NCBI GenBank assembly: GCA_017640605.1
Contig: JAEPQH010000015.1
Span: forward strand, 24,454 to 88,453
DNA: 64,000 nucleotides
Source: Balneolaceae bacterium
GTDB taxonomy: Bacteria > Bacteroidota > Rhodothermia > Balneolales > Balneolaceae
Direction of reading: 5' to 3'
In this document: positions 1 through 7,292 of the stretch, one piece after another
Layout of the letters: every line of letters begins with the position of its first letter
Position numbering within the stretch: the stretch's first letter is position 1
Made by a program: the position numbers and the translations under genes
Notes under the pieces: model-generated
Told to the model about the DNA's origin: nothing
The model's database searches: none
Seen by the model: the letters and a program-made list of their open reading frames with translations, nothing else

Positions 1-70
1 GCAAAACTTAGATGGGTGTGAATTAGGATGAAAGTGGTGAGTAGAGCGAGTTTTTTCATCCCGTAAAGGT

Positions 71-100
71 AAAAAAAAAGGACGGATGAACCGTCCTTTT
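71..100 (-). terminator. Rho-independent terminator after the DUF2911 gene
   Basis: A 6-bp perfect G+C-rich stem (GGACGG/CCGTCC, 80-85 with 91-96) with a 5-base loop is flanked by a run of nine A on the plus strand. Read on the minus strand this is a stem followed by a T tract. It lies 15 bases past the stop codon of the leftmost gene and probably ends the three-gene minus-strand operon. Positions 1-70 contain nothing I can identify. Confidence 0.75.
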
Positions 101-114
101 TCTGACAAACTAAA

Positions 115-678
115 TTAGTCGATGGTAATAGGGATTGCGGCTTTTGTAGTTCCCCAATGCAAATTAAGATGTGTTTTAGTGTCTGTTAACTCATCAAAAT
201 AAATAGCAAAACGCTCCATAAATGGCGCATCAGTTACGGTAACCGCCGCAGGAACGCGAACTTGATCTTTTGATTCGTCGTAGCCATAGGCACCCCAAGC
301 TGGGCGTCCGTCATCTCTGGTTAGAACGTTATTTAAGATGATCGTCCAGTTTTCGCCTGGAATGGTGTACAGTGTGTAAGTACCAGCTGGAACCGGCTCG
401 CCACCAAAGTTTACATCGGTAGAAAACGTAATGGTCGAAGCTTCGTTTGCTCCGGTTCTCCACACTTCGCCGGTAGGAGTTAGCGACGAAAGTTCACGAC
501 CTTTCAAGCCGGGTCGTCCATAAGTTACGGTAATAGTTGAAGTGTTGAATATGGTTTGGCTAACCATTGCATCAGGGCTCAATCCATTCGAGCCACCACG
601 TTCCTGAGCGATGGAAGTATCGCCGGTTACGATCAAAGTTAGTACCGCTAAAGCAGCAATTTTTAAGAGAGATTTCAT
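115..678 (-). CDS. DUF2911 family secreted protein
   Basis: A 187-residue protein with an N-terminal signal peptide (about residues 1-24, ending in S-I-A-Q). The body carries the pattern I associate with DUF2911: a T-Y-G-R-P-x-x-K-G-R-E segment, an E-V-W-R-T-G-A-N-E segment and the G-T-Y-T-L-Y-T-I-P stretch, followed by a beta-rich C-terminus ending in L-H-W-G-T. Family members are common in Bacteroidota and have no established biochemical role. It is the last gene of a run with the amidohydrolase (15-base gap) and the Wzi-like protein, and a terminator follows. Family assignment is from recalled motifs; function is unknown. Confidence 0.8.
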   Translation of the reverse strand: MKSLLKIAALAVLTLIVTGDTSIAQERGGSNGLSPDAMVSQTIFNTSTITVTYGRPGLKGRELSSLTPTGEVWRTGANEASTITFSTDVNFGGEPVPAGTYTLYTIPGENWTIILNNVLTRDDGRPAWGAYGYDESKDQVRVPAAVTVTDAPFMERFAIYFDELTDTKTHLNLHWGTTKAAIPITID

Positions 679-693
679 AGTAGTGTTTTTTGT

Positions 694-1809
694 TTAGTCG
701 TTGGGAAAAAGAGATTTATCAATGCCCGGTATAATTTTCAATGCATTTTTGTAATACACCTTCTTAAGTACTTCATCGGGTAAATTCATTCCATACATTT
801 TCCAGAAAGCATGTCGTTTGCGGAAATAATCGAAATATTCATCGTCGCTTTCTAATACCCTGAAATAAGTATGAAATTCAACAGGCCGATAAGTGTCTTT
901 ACCAAATAGAATCCGATCCTGATATTTGATAAAAAATTCCTGAGCAAATCGGGGCTGTCTACCTAATTCTGCGATAATAGCCGCCGTTTCGGTATACACA
1001 TTAGGAAACTCATCGAGGTGTTCTCCAAGACGTTGAAGGTCGTTAGCCATCCATCCAAAATGTGCGTTGATAAAGGTAGTTTCCGGGTGTTTTCGAAATA
1101 CATTCCATTGTTCCTGCATTACCACTTCCCAGCTCGGGTATTTAGTAGAATCGCCTCGGTGACGGCTTGGGAATTGCTTCATTTCCAACCAGCGCTCATT
1201 CTTTTCGTCGATGGGCTCCCAGAAAACAGCGGGTTCTCCGGTATGGATGAGAACAGGAATTCCTAACTCGCCACATTTCGCCCAAACCGGGTCGATACGT
1301 GGATCATCTGTTTGAATCCGATTTCCTTGGGAGTCGGTAGCGGTAAGTCCCAGGTTTTTGAAAATCTTTAGACCTCGTGCCCCATTATCATAATCTTCTT
1401 GAAGTTGAGCGACGGTTCTTTCAGTCCAATCAGGATCGTCGATTCCATCAAAATTGATATTCGCAAAAATGATGAATCGGTTTGGTGCAGTTTTCTGGGC
1501 GGCATAAGCCATCGCTGCAAGTTGCTCACCGGAACGTCCACTCAGGTTTACAAGCACTTGTAAGTTTAAACTGTCCATCTCACCTACAGTCTGATTCAAA
1601 TCCATGGTTGCCATTCGCCACAAATGGCTGTGAACATCCACATACGGATACTTGGCACGTACAACTTCTTCGCCCGGAATGATAAGAGTGGAAGTGGGTT
1701 CGTACTCTTCAAAACTCATGGTCATTTCAGAATGTTCATGATTTTGGGCTAATACAGGAGCAGAGAGCAGTAAAAAAGTAAAGCCGAATAGGAAAGTTAT
1801 GAGCTTCAT
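694..1809 (-). CDS. Secreted amidohydrolase-family metal-dependent hydrolase
   Basis: A 371-residue protein with a signal peptide (about residues 1-22, cleaved after V-L-A-Q). A TIM-barrel amidohydrolase pattern follows: V-D-V-H-S-H (His60/His62, metal ligands), R-G-L-K-I-F-K, P-V-L-I-H-T-G-E-P with a third His, T-F-I-N-A-H-F-G-W with a fourth, and an L-F-G-K-D-T-Y segment with the expected catalytic Asp. This fits the PF04909-type 'amidohydrolase 2' group, whose members act on varied substrates including decarboxylations; the substrate cannot be read here. The start codon overlaps the stop of the upstream Wzi-like gene by one base (TAATG), indicating translational coupling. The signal peptide implies a periplasmic location, which is unusual for this family. 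Confidence 0.75.
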   Translation of the reverse strand: MKLITFLFGFTFLLLSAPVLAQNHEHSEMTMSFEEYEPTSTLIIPGEEVVRAKYPYVDVHSHLWRMATMDLNQTVGEMDSLNLQVLVNLSGRSGEQLAAMAYAAQKTAPNRFIIFANINFDGIDDPDWTERTVAQLQEDYDNGARGLKIFKNLGLTATDSQGNRIQTDDPRIDPVWAKCGELGIPVLIHTGEPAVFWEPIDEKNERWLEMKQFPSRHRGDSTKYPSWEVVMQEQWNVFRKHPETTFINAHFGWMANDLQRLGEHLDEFPNVYTETAAIIAELGRQPRFAQEFFIKYQDRILFGKDTYRPVEFHTYFRVLESDDEYFDYFRKRHAFWKMYGMNLPDEVLKKVYYKNALKIIPGIDKSLFPND

Positions 1810-3551
1810 TAGAATGCCTTGTTAACGATTGGAATTTTGTTGATAAAGCGCTGAACTCCGGGATAAAAATACACTTCCAAGCCACCGAGTAGCATGTCAA
1901 AATCGTCAATTTGATCCCCTTCGATCATCATTCTTTTTCGATAATCAGCAAACACTTTTATACCTCTGAAAGGCTCAACCTCAAACTGAATTCTGATAGT
2001 ATTCCAACGATGGATGTCGCCTTCAAACAACAATACCTGATCACCTCCACTTTGTCCTTCAAAAAGATCGCCACCTACATCTTGCTGTAAATCGCCATTC
2101 TCATCAACGATGTTAAACCCTTTTTTTGAGGAGCTAAAAGAAACATCAATAAATGAACGCCATTGAAGCCATTGCCTGGCTGATACAAAAAATTGACGTG
2201 AATTCGGTCCAATGGAAGCACCTAAAGGGGACCCAAGTTCATCATAAGTATTAAAGAATTGCCAATGAGTGTAGAAATATGGATCAAATTGAATTAATTC
2301 TGCATTGATTAATGTAGAAGTGGGTAAAGTTACATTAAAACCAGCCTGATAACTGATCACGGCATCGTTTGAGGACCTTTCTCCCGGAGCTTTTATTATA
2401 TCCGAAAATGAAAGTAAATCATCAATTCCTAGAGTAGCATAAAGTTCTAGATTCTTAAGGGGTCTTATACTACCATCAAAAAACCAAATTGGGTTGTCTT
2501 TGTCTAAGGTTTCATACTCGCCAAATCTGAGTGGCAACAATGGATTGTAATAAGCAAGTTCAGCCGGTCTGTTCGAGTATGTTAAGGATTCCGTAAATGC
2601 CATAGTAATCCATGGTGCCGGAGTTAACTGAATTCTGCGAAGTGCAAACCACCTTTCAGGAGAAAAACGGCTCCTAACTCCGGGATATCCTTCCACATTA
2701 ATATTTACTGTTTCAGCTTTTAATGCTCCATGAATAAATGTGTATTGTAGATATTTAGTGTCAAAATTAATACGCACCCAGTCAAAATTACCAGCTTCCT
2801 GTCGCAGTATTTGAGCTTCATTGCCTTTATTCCCAACTTTTATATCACCATTACCAATATGAATTCCCAGTTGTTTGTATTGTAGGGTTGCAAAAGCTTC
2901 AGTGTATAAGGTAGATTCTTTATCTCTTCGTCGACCATCAAAAGTTTGCCCCCACTCTGGATGATACCGTAATTGACCAGTTGTAAATGAATATGGATTC
3001 GAGATTTCTACATGAGCGCCGATGGTGTTATAAATGGTACCGTAGGTACGAAGCGTTTTGTAGGTGATATCGGCAGCCTGATTGTAATTTTTTAGAGGAT
3101 CATTAACAGTAAGAGTTCCTCCTCCAAAGGAATAATCAACCACCCAATGCATGCTGTCCGAAAAGAACACGAATAAATGAGGTTCTTTATCCGAGAATAG
3201 AAATTCTAGTTTACTTTTGGCTGAGGATAAAACATCATCTTCCCACCCTTGCAAATAAGTTTCTTTAGCATCAATCTCTAATTGGTCAACAGAAAACTCT
3301 TGTTTATACCATTTCAGGAGCCTTGAATCAATCCCGTTTAGATTGCCCGAGTTTTCTACCTGTTGTAAGAACCCGTTTATTTGTTTTCGGGTAAGAGGCA
3401 AGGCTTCGTAACTATAATTTGTAATATTTCCCTTAACCCGTTGAAGATGTAACCACTCGTACACTTGGTGACTGGCAGGAACTAATGATACTTGTGATTT
3501 TAATCCCGTAGAAAAAATGATACTAACTACGAATATTAAGAGTAATCTCAT
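1809..3551 (-). CDS. Wzi-like capsule assembly outer-membrane beta-barrel protein
   Basis: About 580 residues with a signal peptide (M-R-L-L-L-I-F to S-T-G-L-K-S-Q). The body alternates aromatic and polar residues, as expected for an outer-membrane barrel. It contains segments I recognise from Bacteroidota 'capsule assembly Wzi' proteins: the N-terminal H-Q-V-Y-E-W-L-H-L-Q-R region, R-W-F-A-L-R-R-I-Q-L-T-P-A-P-W, a following F-T-E-S, and E-L-A-Y-Y-N-P-L. Wzi in Escherichia coli is a lectin that helps anchor capsule at the surface; here no capsule cluster adjoins, so the role may be more general. I chose the ATG at 3551 over a GTG at 3560 because it gives a clean signal peptide. It is first in the run with the amidohydrolase and DUF2911 genes. 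Confidence 0.7.
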   Translation of the reverse strand: MRLLLIFVVSIIFSTGLKSQVSLVPASHQVYEWLHLQRVKGNITNYSYEALPLTRKQINGFLQQVENSGNLNGIDSRLLKWYKQEFSVDQLEIDAKETYLQGWEDDVLSSAKSKLEFLFSDKEPHLFVFFSDSMHWVVDYSFGGGTLTVNDPLKNYNQAADITYKTLRTYGTIYNTIGAHVEISNPYSFTTGQLRYHPEWGQTFDGRRRDKESTLYTEAFATLQYKQLGIHIGNGDIKVGNKGNEAQILRQEAGNFDWVRINFDTKYLQYTFIHGALKAETVNINVEGYPGVRSRFSPERWFALRRIQLTPAPWITMAFTESLTYSNRPAELAYYNPLLPLRFGEYETLDKDNPIWFFDGSIRPLKNLELYATLGIDDLLSFSDIIKAPGERSSNDAVISYQAGFNVTLPTSTLINAELIQFDPYFYTHWQFFNTYDELGSPLGASIGPNSRQFFVSARQWLQWRSFIDVSFSSSKKGFNIVDENGDLQQDVGGDLFEGQSGGDQVLLFEGDIHRWNTIRIQFEVEPFRGIKVFADYRKRMMIEGDQIDDFDMLLGGLEVYFYPGVQRFINKIPIVNKAF

Positions 3552-3605
3552 TGCAAACACTTTAATTAAAAGTGAGTAAAAATACCCATTCTACAGTTCT
3601 TTAAA

Positions 3606-3640
3606 ACAAAAAAGTCCGTTACAAAAACGGACTTTCAAAA
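3606..3640 (-). terminator. Terminator downstream of msrA
   Basis: A 10-bp inverted repeat, AAAGTCCGTT (3611-3620) with AACGGACTTT (3626-3635), has a 5-base loop and ends in T-rich sequence when read on the minus strand. It sits just past the msrA stop and upstream of the Wzi-like gene, separating the two transcription units. Confidence 0.8.
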
Positions 3641-3643
3641 AGG

Positions 3644-4270
3644 TTAAAAAGCGGGATTATCCTTAAGTAGATAATCGAACTCTTTTTTGAATTTCTTCAC
3701 TTTAGGTGCAATCACAAATGAGCAATACCCGGCATTAGGATTGTTCTCGAAGTAGTTTTGGTGATAATTCTCAGCTACATAATAATTGGTCAGAGGCTCG
3801 ATGGTCGTAACAATCGGATCATCCCAAAGATCTGAAGCATCAGTTTTCTTTAACGATTGTTCAGCGATGGCTTTTTGCTCATCGTTGTGATAAAAAATCA
3901 CTGAACGATACATTGGACCAACGTCATTGCCCTGACGATTTAAGGTGGTTGGGTCATGGGTATGCCATAAGACTTCGAGAAGCTCCTCATAAGTAATTAC
4001 CGAAGGATCAAAATGTAATCGGGCAACTTCAACATGACCGGTTTGCCCGGAAGTAACTTGTCGATACGAAGGGTTTTCTATATGTCCGCCGGAATATCCG
4101 GATTCCACGTGAACCACCCCTTCAACCAGTTCATAAATTGCTTCCACGCACCAGAAACATCCGGCGCCAAAGGTGGCCTTTTCAATATTTTGAGTTTTTT
4201 CCATTTCCTGAGCTTGTGATGTCTGTATCCCAACTAAAGGGAATAAGAGTATGAATAAATATTTTTTCAT
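3644..4270 (-). CDS. msrA: Peptide-methionine (S)-S-oxide reductase, exported
   Basis: A 208-residue protein that reduces the S epimer of methionine sulfoxide in proteins. The family signature G-C-F-W-C-V-E is present with the catalytic Cys at about residue 38 and a second Cys at 41. It is followed by the V-E-S-G-Y-S-G-G, H-T-H-D-P-T-T-L-N-R-Q-G-N-D-V-G and Y-H-Q-N-Y stretches typical of MsrA. An N-terminal signal peptide (M-K-K-Y-L-F-I to S-Q-A-Q) precedes the domain, so this copy probably repairs periplasmic or surface proteins rather than cytosolic ones. No MsrB domain is fused or adjacent. It stands alone between two terminators. Confidence 0.95.
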   Translation of the reverse strand: MKKYLFILLFPLVGIQTSQAQEMEKTQNIEKATFGAGCFWCVEAIYELVEGVVHVESGYSGGHIENPSYRQVTSGQTGHVEVARLHFDPSVITYEELLEVLWHTHDPTTLNRQGNDVGPMYRSVIFYHNDEQKAIAEQSLKKTDASDLWDDPIVTTIEPLTNYYVAENYHQNYFENNPNAGYCSFVIAPKVKKFKKEFDYLLKDNPAF

Positions 4271-4347
4271 GAGTTCAATTTTCTAATGAAACTGTTTACA
4301 ATCAAAATAACATTCCATGTTGCCCAATGTTGTAACGAAAGTATTAC

Positions 4348-4384
4348 AAAAAAAGCCCGCTTCTGTAAAGAAACGAGCTTTAAT
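4348..4384 (-). terminator. Terminator of tRNA-Leu
   Basis: A long hairpin of 13 paired positions (4352-4364 with 4369-4381, counting G-U pairs in the minus-strand RNA) has a four-base loop. On the minus strand it is followed by a run of T. It begins four bases after the tRNA-Leu 3' end. Confidence 0.85.
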
Positions 4385-4387
4385 TAG

Positions 4388-4471
4388 TGCTCACGAATGG
4401 AGTCGAACCATCACGGGATTTCTCCCACACGCCCCTCAAGCGTGCGCGTCTACCAATTCCGCCACGTGAGC
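4388..4471 (-). tRNA. tRNA-Leu (anticodon GAG)
   Basis: 84 bases fold as a class II tRNA. The acceptor stem is GCTCACG with CGTGAGC, the D arm contains GGTAGACGC, and the anticodon stem is CACGC/GCGTG with loop TTGAGGG giving anticodon GAG. There is an extra arm of the TGGGAG/TCCC type and a T arm with GGTTCGACTCC. The 3' CCA is not encoded (discriminator A, then CT). A Bacteroidota-type promoter lies upstream and a strong terminator downstream, so it is a single-gene unit. Confidence 0.95.
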
Positions 4472-4486
4472 TTAATTGCAAGACTT

Positions 4487-4518
4487 CAAAGATAGAACTT
4501 TTCCACTCCAAAATTCAA
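4487..4518 (-). promoter_or_regulatory. Promoter of tRNA-Leu (TTG-N21-TATCTTTG)
   Basis: On the minus strand a TTG (4516-4518) is separated by 21 bases from TATCTTTG (4487-4494), matching the Bacteroidota consensus TTG-N19-21-TAnnTTTG. The expected start of transcription is about ten bases before the mature tRNA. Confidence 0.65.
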
Positions 4519-4523
4519 CGAAA

Positions 4524-4556
4524 ATAAAAAACCCGACTTGGTTAAAGCCGGGTTAA
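4524..4556 (-). terminator. Terminator of the Spy-like gene
   Basis: An 8-position stem (CCCGAC/GCCGGG core, 4531-4538 with 4546-4553) is followed on the minus strand by a run of T. It lies just past the stop of the gene ending at 4560 and before the tRNA-Leu promoter. Confidence 0.7.
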
Positions 4557-4559
4557 CGC

Positions 4560-4991
4560 TCACTTATTTCCTTTATCGGAATAAGCTCTCAGGCGTTGGC
4601 GAATATCATATTGAATGGATTCCTTCTTCTCCAGATACACTGCATATTGGTCTTTGGATAGTATTTTATGCAGAGCCTGTTGGTGCTCATTCCGAAGATC
4701 GCGCATCTCAACCATTCGGCGTTGTCGGTTTATCGATGCTTCTCGTAGTTCTTTGCCTCGTTCGGAAAAATCCTTATCGATTGTTTTAATTTGTTCTTTT
4801 TGAGTATCAGAAAGTTTTAGATACTCATCAAAAACAGCAATGTGGGCTTCCGAACGAACTTCAGCCGGAATATCCAACATCCGTTGATTAGCTTGTTGCC
4901 CTCTGTTTCCCCTGCCGGGCTGTGCAATAGCTGTTGCAGAGAATAGGGCAATCAATACAAAAATTGATAGTGTAGATATTGTTCGTTTCAT
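4560..4991 (-). CDS. Spy/CpxP-like periplasmic protein, uncharacterised
   Basis: A 143-residue protein with a signal peptide (to about A-T-A-I-A-Q, residue 24) and a mature part that is almost entirely charged, helical sequence. The repeated pattern L-K-L-S-D-T-Q-K-E-Q-I-K-T-I followed by R-x-L-R-x-E-H-Q-Q-A-L-H-K-I-L-S resembles the LTxxQ motifs of Spy/CpxP-family periplasmic chaperones, which bind unfolded proteins or metals. The similarity is of pattern only; I see no exact LTxxQ. It is a stand-alone gene with its own terminator. Confidence 0.5.
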   Translation of the reverse strand: MKRTISTLSIFVLIALFSATAIAQPGRGNRGQQANQRMLDIPAEVRSEAHIAVFDEYLKLSDTQKEQIKTIDKDFSERGKELREASINRQRRMVEMRDLRNEHQQALHKILSKDQYAVYLEKKESIQYDIRQRLRAYSDKGNK

Positions 4992-5072
4992 GATGGTTAA
5001 ATTGAAGGGTTAGCGACCAAGCATTTTCAACTCTTCAATATGACGATCAGTCCCCGAAAATAGTTGAATGAA

Positions 5073-5618
5073 TTATTCTTCGTCTAGTTGACGACGAGCA
5101 TACTCATTATCAGGATCAATTTTAAGTGCTTGCTCGTAATAAGTTCGTGCTTTATCGTCCTGTCCACCACGTTTAATCATGTCGCCCATTAGAATCCAGT
5201 TTTCAGGATCGTGTGGATCAGCTTTGATACGACCAATTAGATAAGGTACAGCTTCCTGTCCGCGTCCGGTCATAAGCATCAACATTACTTTATTTCGATG
5301 GGCGCCTGGTAAATCCCCTTTTTCAATAGCGGAATCAAAATCTTTTTCTGCTTCTTCCAGCTTTTCTTGCTGCATAAATAAGTTACCTCGCAGATTAAGA
5401 TATGCAGCATTGTCATCGCCAAGTTCAATGGCTTTATTGATAGCTTTTTCACTTAATTCGAACTGATTAAGTTGTTGGAAAATCAACGCTTCCAAATAGA
5501 AAGGCTCGTGTGCCTCCGGTTGTTCTTTTTGTAGTTCTCTTGCAGTATCTAAACTATGATCAATGTCTTTATCTCTAAAAAGTTCGAACCCTTTATTAAG
5601 CTTTTCCTCGAAATTCAT
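5073..5618 (-). CDS. Tetratricopeptide repeat protein
   Basis: A protein of about 181 residues built of at least four TPR units, recognisable by repeated A-x-x-x-x-E/P spacing (for example A-I-E-L-G-D-D-N-A-A-Y-L-N-L-R-G, A-E-K-D-F-D-S-A-I-E-K-G and A-R-T-Y-Y-E-Q-A-L-K-I-D-P-D-N). There is no signal peptide or membrane segment, so it is probably a cytosolic scaffold. I start it at the ATG at 5618 (M-N-F-E-E-K) instead of the longer possibility at 5660, because the longer form would overlap the preceding small gene, whose stop is four bases upstream. The partner is unknown. Confidence 0.75.
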   Translation of the reverse strand: MNFEEKLNKGFELFRDKDIDHSLDTARELQKEQPEAHEPFYLEALIFQQLNQFELSEKAINKAIELGDDNAAYLNLRGNLFMQQEKLEEAEKDFDSAIEKGDLPGAHRNKVMLMLMTGRGQEAVPYLIGRIKADPHDPENWILMGDMIKRGGQDDKARTYYEQALKIDPDNEYARRQLDEE

Positions 5619-5622
5619 GAAT

Positions 5623-5811
5623 TTATTTTGTGTTGTCGGATAAGTCTTCAAATTCGGCATCTTCGATCTGATCCAGATTTCTGCGTCTGGATCGTGATCT
5701 TGGCCGAGGCGGAGTAAAATGTTGTTTGCGCCCGCTGGAAGGTAAGAACAATCGACGTATATATCTTCTTATCAACCAGAAAAGCAGTAAAAAGAAAAGA
5801 AGTTTTAACAT
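5623..5811 (-). CDS. Small single-pass membrane protein (DUF4834-like)
   Basis: 62 residues: one N-terminal hydrophobic helix (residues 2-15, rich in L and F), a strongly basic stretch with several R-R and R-S-R units, and an acidic tail. This layout recalls DUF4834, a short Bacteroidota family often located next to TPR proteins, but the call is tentative. It lies two bases after the deoxynucleoside kinase gene and four bases before the TPR gene, so it is almost certainly co-transcribed with both. Confidence 0.55.
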   Translation of the reverse strand: MLKLLFFLLLFWLIRRYIRRLFLPSSGRKQHFTPPRPRSRSRRRNLDQIEDAEFEDLSDNTK

Positions 5812-5813
5812 AA

Positions 5814-6455
5814 CTAAGGGGCTATGTGAATATGAGTGTTCGAGTGGATGGGCCGCTCAAAAATTTGCTCCTCGATGTACGTTAAATGCTCCGGATTGTT
5901 AACAAAATCGATTTCAGTTGCATTAATAAATATAACCGGTGTGCGATTATAGTGATAAAAAAAGTGATTATATGCGTTGTTCAAATCTCTTAAATAATCC
6001 GGAGTAATGTGCTGTTCGTAATCACGGCCTCGTTGGTCGATATTTTGCATCAGGCGATCCACAGACGATTGAATGAAAACAACAAGATTTGGTTGTGCAG
6101 CAATCCCGGTCATTATATTAAAGATGCTGTCGTAAAGTGCGAGTTCATCCTGATCTAAATTAAGCCGTGCAAAAATCCGATCTTTATCAAAAATGTAATC
6201 CGAAATAGTAAGCTGGTGAAACAAATCACCACTCATCATATTTTGTTGTTGCTTAAAGCGGCTTGCCAGAAAAGCGAGTTGTGTTTGAAAAGCATAGCGC
6301 TCTCGGTCTTCATAAAACTTCGGCAGAAAAGGATTATCTTCAAATTCTTCGAGCACTAAACGTGCACCACGGCGTTCGGCTAACAAGTTTGCGAGCGAGG
6401 TTTTACCGGCTCCGATTACCCCTTCTATTGCTATAAAATCGAGCGGATTCGACAT
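5814..6455 (-). CDS. Deoxynucleoside kinase (deoxyadenosine/deoxyguanosine kinase type)
   Basis: A 213-residue enzyme that phosphorylates salvaged deoxynucleosides with ATP. The P-loop I-E-G-V-I-G-A-G-K-T-S lies at residues 10-20. The D-Y-I-F-D-K-D-R-I-F-A segment matches the family's D-R-S/substrate region, and a C-terminal R-G-R-D-Y-E-Q LID-type segment is present. The length fits bacterial dAK/dGK proteins. It directly follows folK (one-base gap), an arrangement frequent in Bacteroidota. Base preference (dA, dG or dC) cannot be read from sequence alone. Confidence 0.85.
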   Translation of the reverse strand: MSNPLDFIAIEGVIGAGKTSLANLLAERRGARLVLEEFEDNPFLPKFYEDRERYAFQTQLAFLASRFKQQQNMMSGDLFHQLTISDYIFDKDRIFARLNLDQDELALYDSIFNIMTGIAAQPNLVVFIQSSVDRLMQNIDQRGRDYEQHITPDYLRDLNNAYNHFFYHYNRTPVIFINATEIDFVNNPEHLTYIEEQIFERPIHSNTHIHIAP

Positions 6456-6456
6456 A

Positions 6457-6945
6457 TTACCAGTTCAGCGTGGTTTTTCGGATGGCCATTTTTGGTGCTT
6501 TTTTGAGCAGTGTTTCTATAGGTGTATGATGTTTTGGATCAACCCAATTTGGTTCAACTTCCTGAAGGGGCAATAATACGAATAATCGGGAACTGTATTC
6601 AGGATGAGGTATCTGTAAATTTGGCAAATCAATGATTTCGTCGCGGTAAGCAATAATGTCCAAATCAAGCGGGCGGGCTGTCCATTTAGGGTAACGTGAT
6701 GGCCGGCCTTGCGCAAGTTCTTGCTTTTTGCATTCCTCAAATAGTTCAACAGCACTTAGTGACGATTCTATCGAAATAGCGGCGTTCAGAAAATCATACT
6801 CAGATGGACCAATGGGTTCCGATAAATAAATGGAAGATTTTTTTATCGGAGCTTCGGATAGGGTGCTAAGAAACTCAGCGGCTTTTTTTAGTTGTGCGTG
6901 TGGATTATCTAGATTAGAACCTAAAGCAATTATAGTCCGGGCCAT
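6457..6945 (-). CDS. folK: 2-amino-4-hydroxy-6-hydroxymethyldihydropteridine diphosphokinase
   Basis: A 162-residue folate-pathway enzyme (HPPK) that transfers pyrophosphate from ATP to hydroxymethyl-dihydropterin. It has the N-terminal I-I-A-L-G-S-N-L-D-N, the F-L-N-A-A-I-S-I-E loop and the diagnostic R-P-L-D-L-D-I-I-A-Y signature, followed by P-H-P-E-Y-S-S-R-L-F-V-L-L-P-L. The start overlaps folB by 16 bases, so the two consecutive pathway steps are translationally coupled. Part of the dnaA-folB-folK-kinase run. Confidence 0.95.
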   Translation of the reverse strand: MARTIIALGSNLDNPHAQLKKAAEFLSTLSEAPIKKSSIYLSEPIGPSEYDFLNAAISIESSLSAVELFEECKKQELAQGRPSRYPKWTARPLDLDIIAYRDEIIDLPNLQIPHPEYSSRLFVLLPLQEVEPNWVDPKHHTPIETLLKKAPKMAIRKTTLNW

Positions 6946-7292
6946 GACAATGTTACTTCAGAATACTCGCAAGTATGTTCGATAGGAGGATTTAGTTTGC
7001 GTACAGTCACTTCAAAATTGTTAAGGGATGGAAATCGAGCTGAAATCTTCTCCCCAATTTGAAATGCAAGATGTTCTATCAAGTTTTTGGAAGGTCCAAG
7101 CATCACTTCTTTGGCGCAATCGTGTAGCTGAGCGTAATCTATGGTATCACTTAAATTATCGGAATAAGCAGAAGTTCGTAGCGAGGTTCGGATGAGAATA
7201 TCTACCTCAAAATCATTTCCATTCTGCTTTTCATGCTCAAATACACCGTGCATGCCTCGAAACTTGAGGCCTTTTAACCTCAATGTGTCCAT
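6930..7292 (-). CDS. folB: Dihydroneopterin aldolase
   Basis: A 120-residue enzyme that cleaves dihydroneopterin to hydroxymethyl-dihydropterin and glycolaldehyde, the step before FolK. It shows the family N-terminus L-x-G-L-K-F-R-G-M-H-G-V-F-E-H-E, the D-T-I-D-Y-A-Q-L motif, L-I-E-H-L-A-F-Q-I with the active-site Glu, and V-R-K-L-N-P-P-I. Its ATG overlaps the dnaA stop by one base (TAATG), so it is probably translated from the dnaA transcript. Confidence 0.93.
   Translation of the reverse strand: MDTLRLKGLKFRGMHGVFEHEKQNGNDFEVDILIRTSLRTSAYSDNLSDTIDYAQLHDCAKEVMLGPSKNLIEHLAFQIGEKISARFPSLNNFEVTVRKLNPPIEHTCEYSEVTLSWPGL

Noticed and set aside
1..70. Short open frame reaching a stop at position 31 on the plus strand, as the tail of a gene entering the window
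   Set aside because: Too short to judge; nine codons without recognisable sequence.
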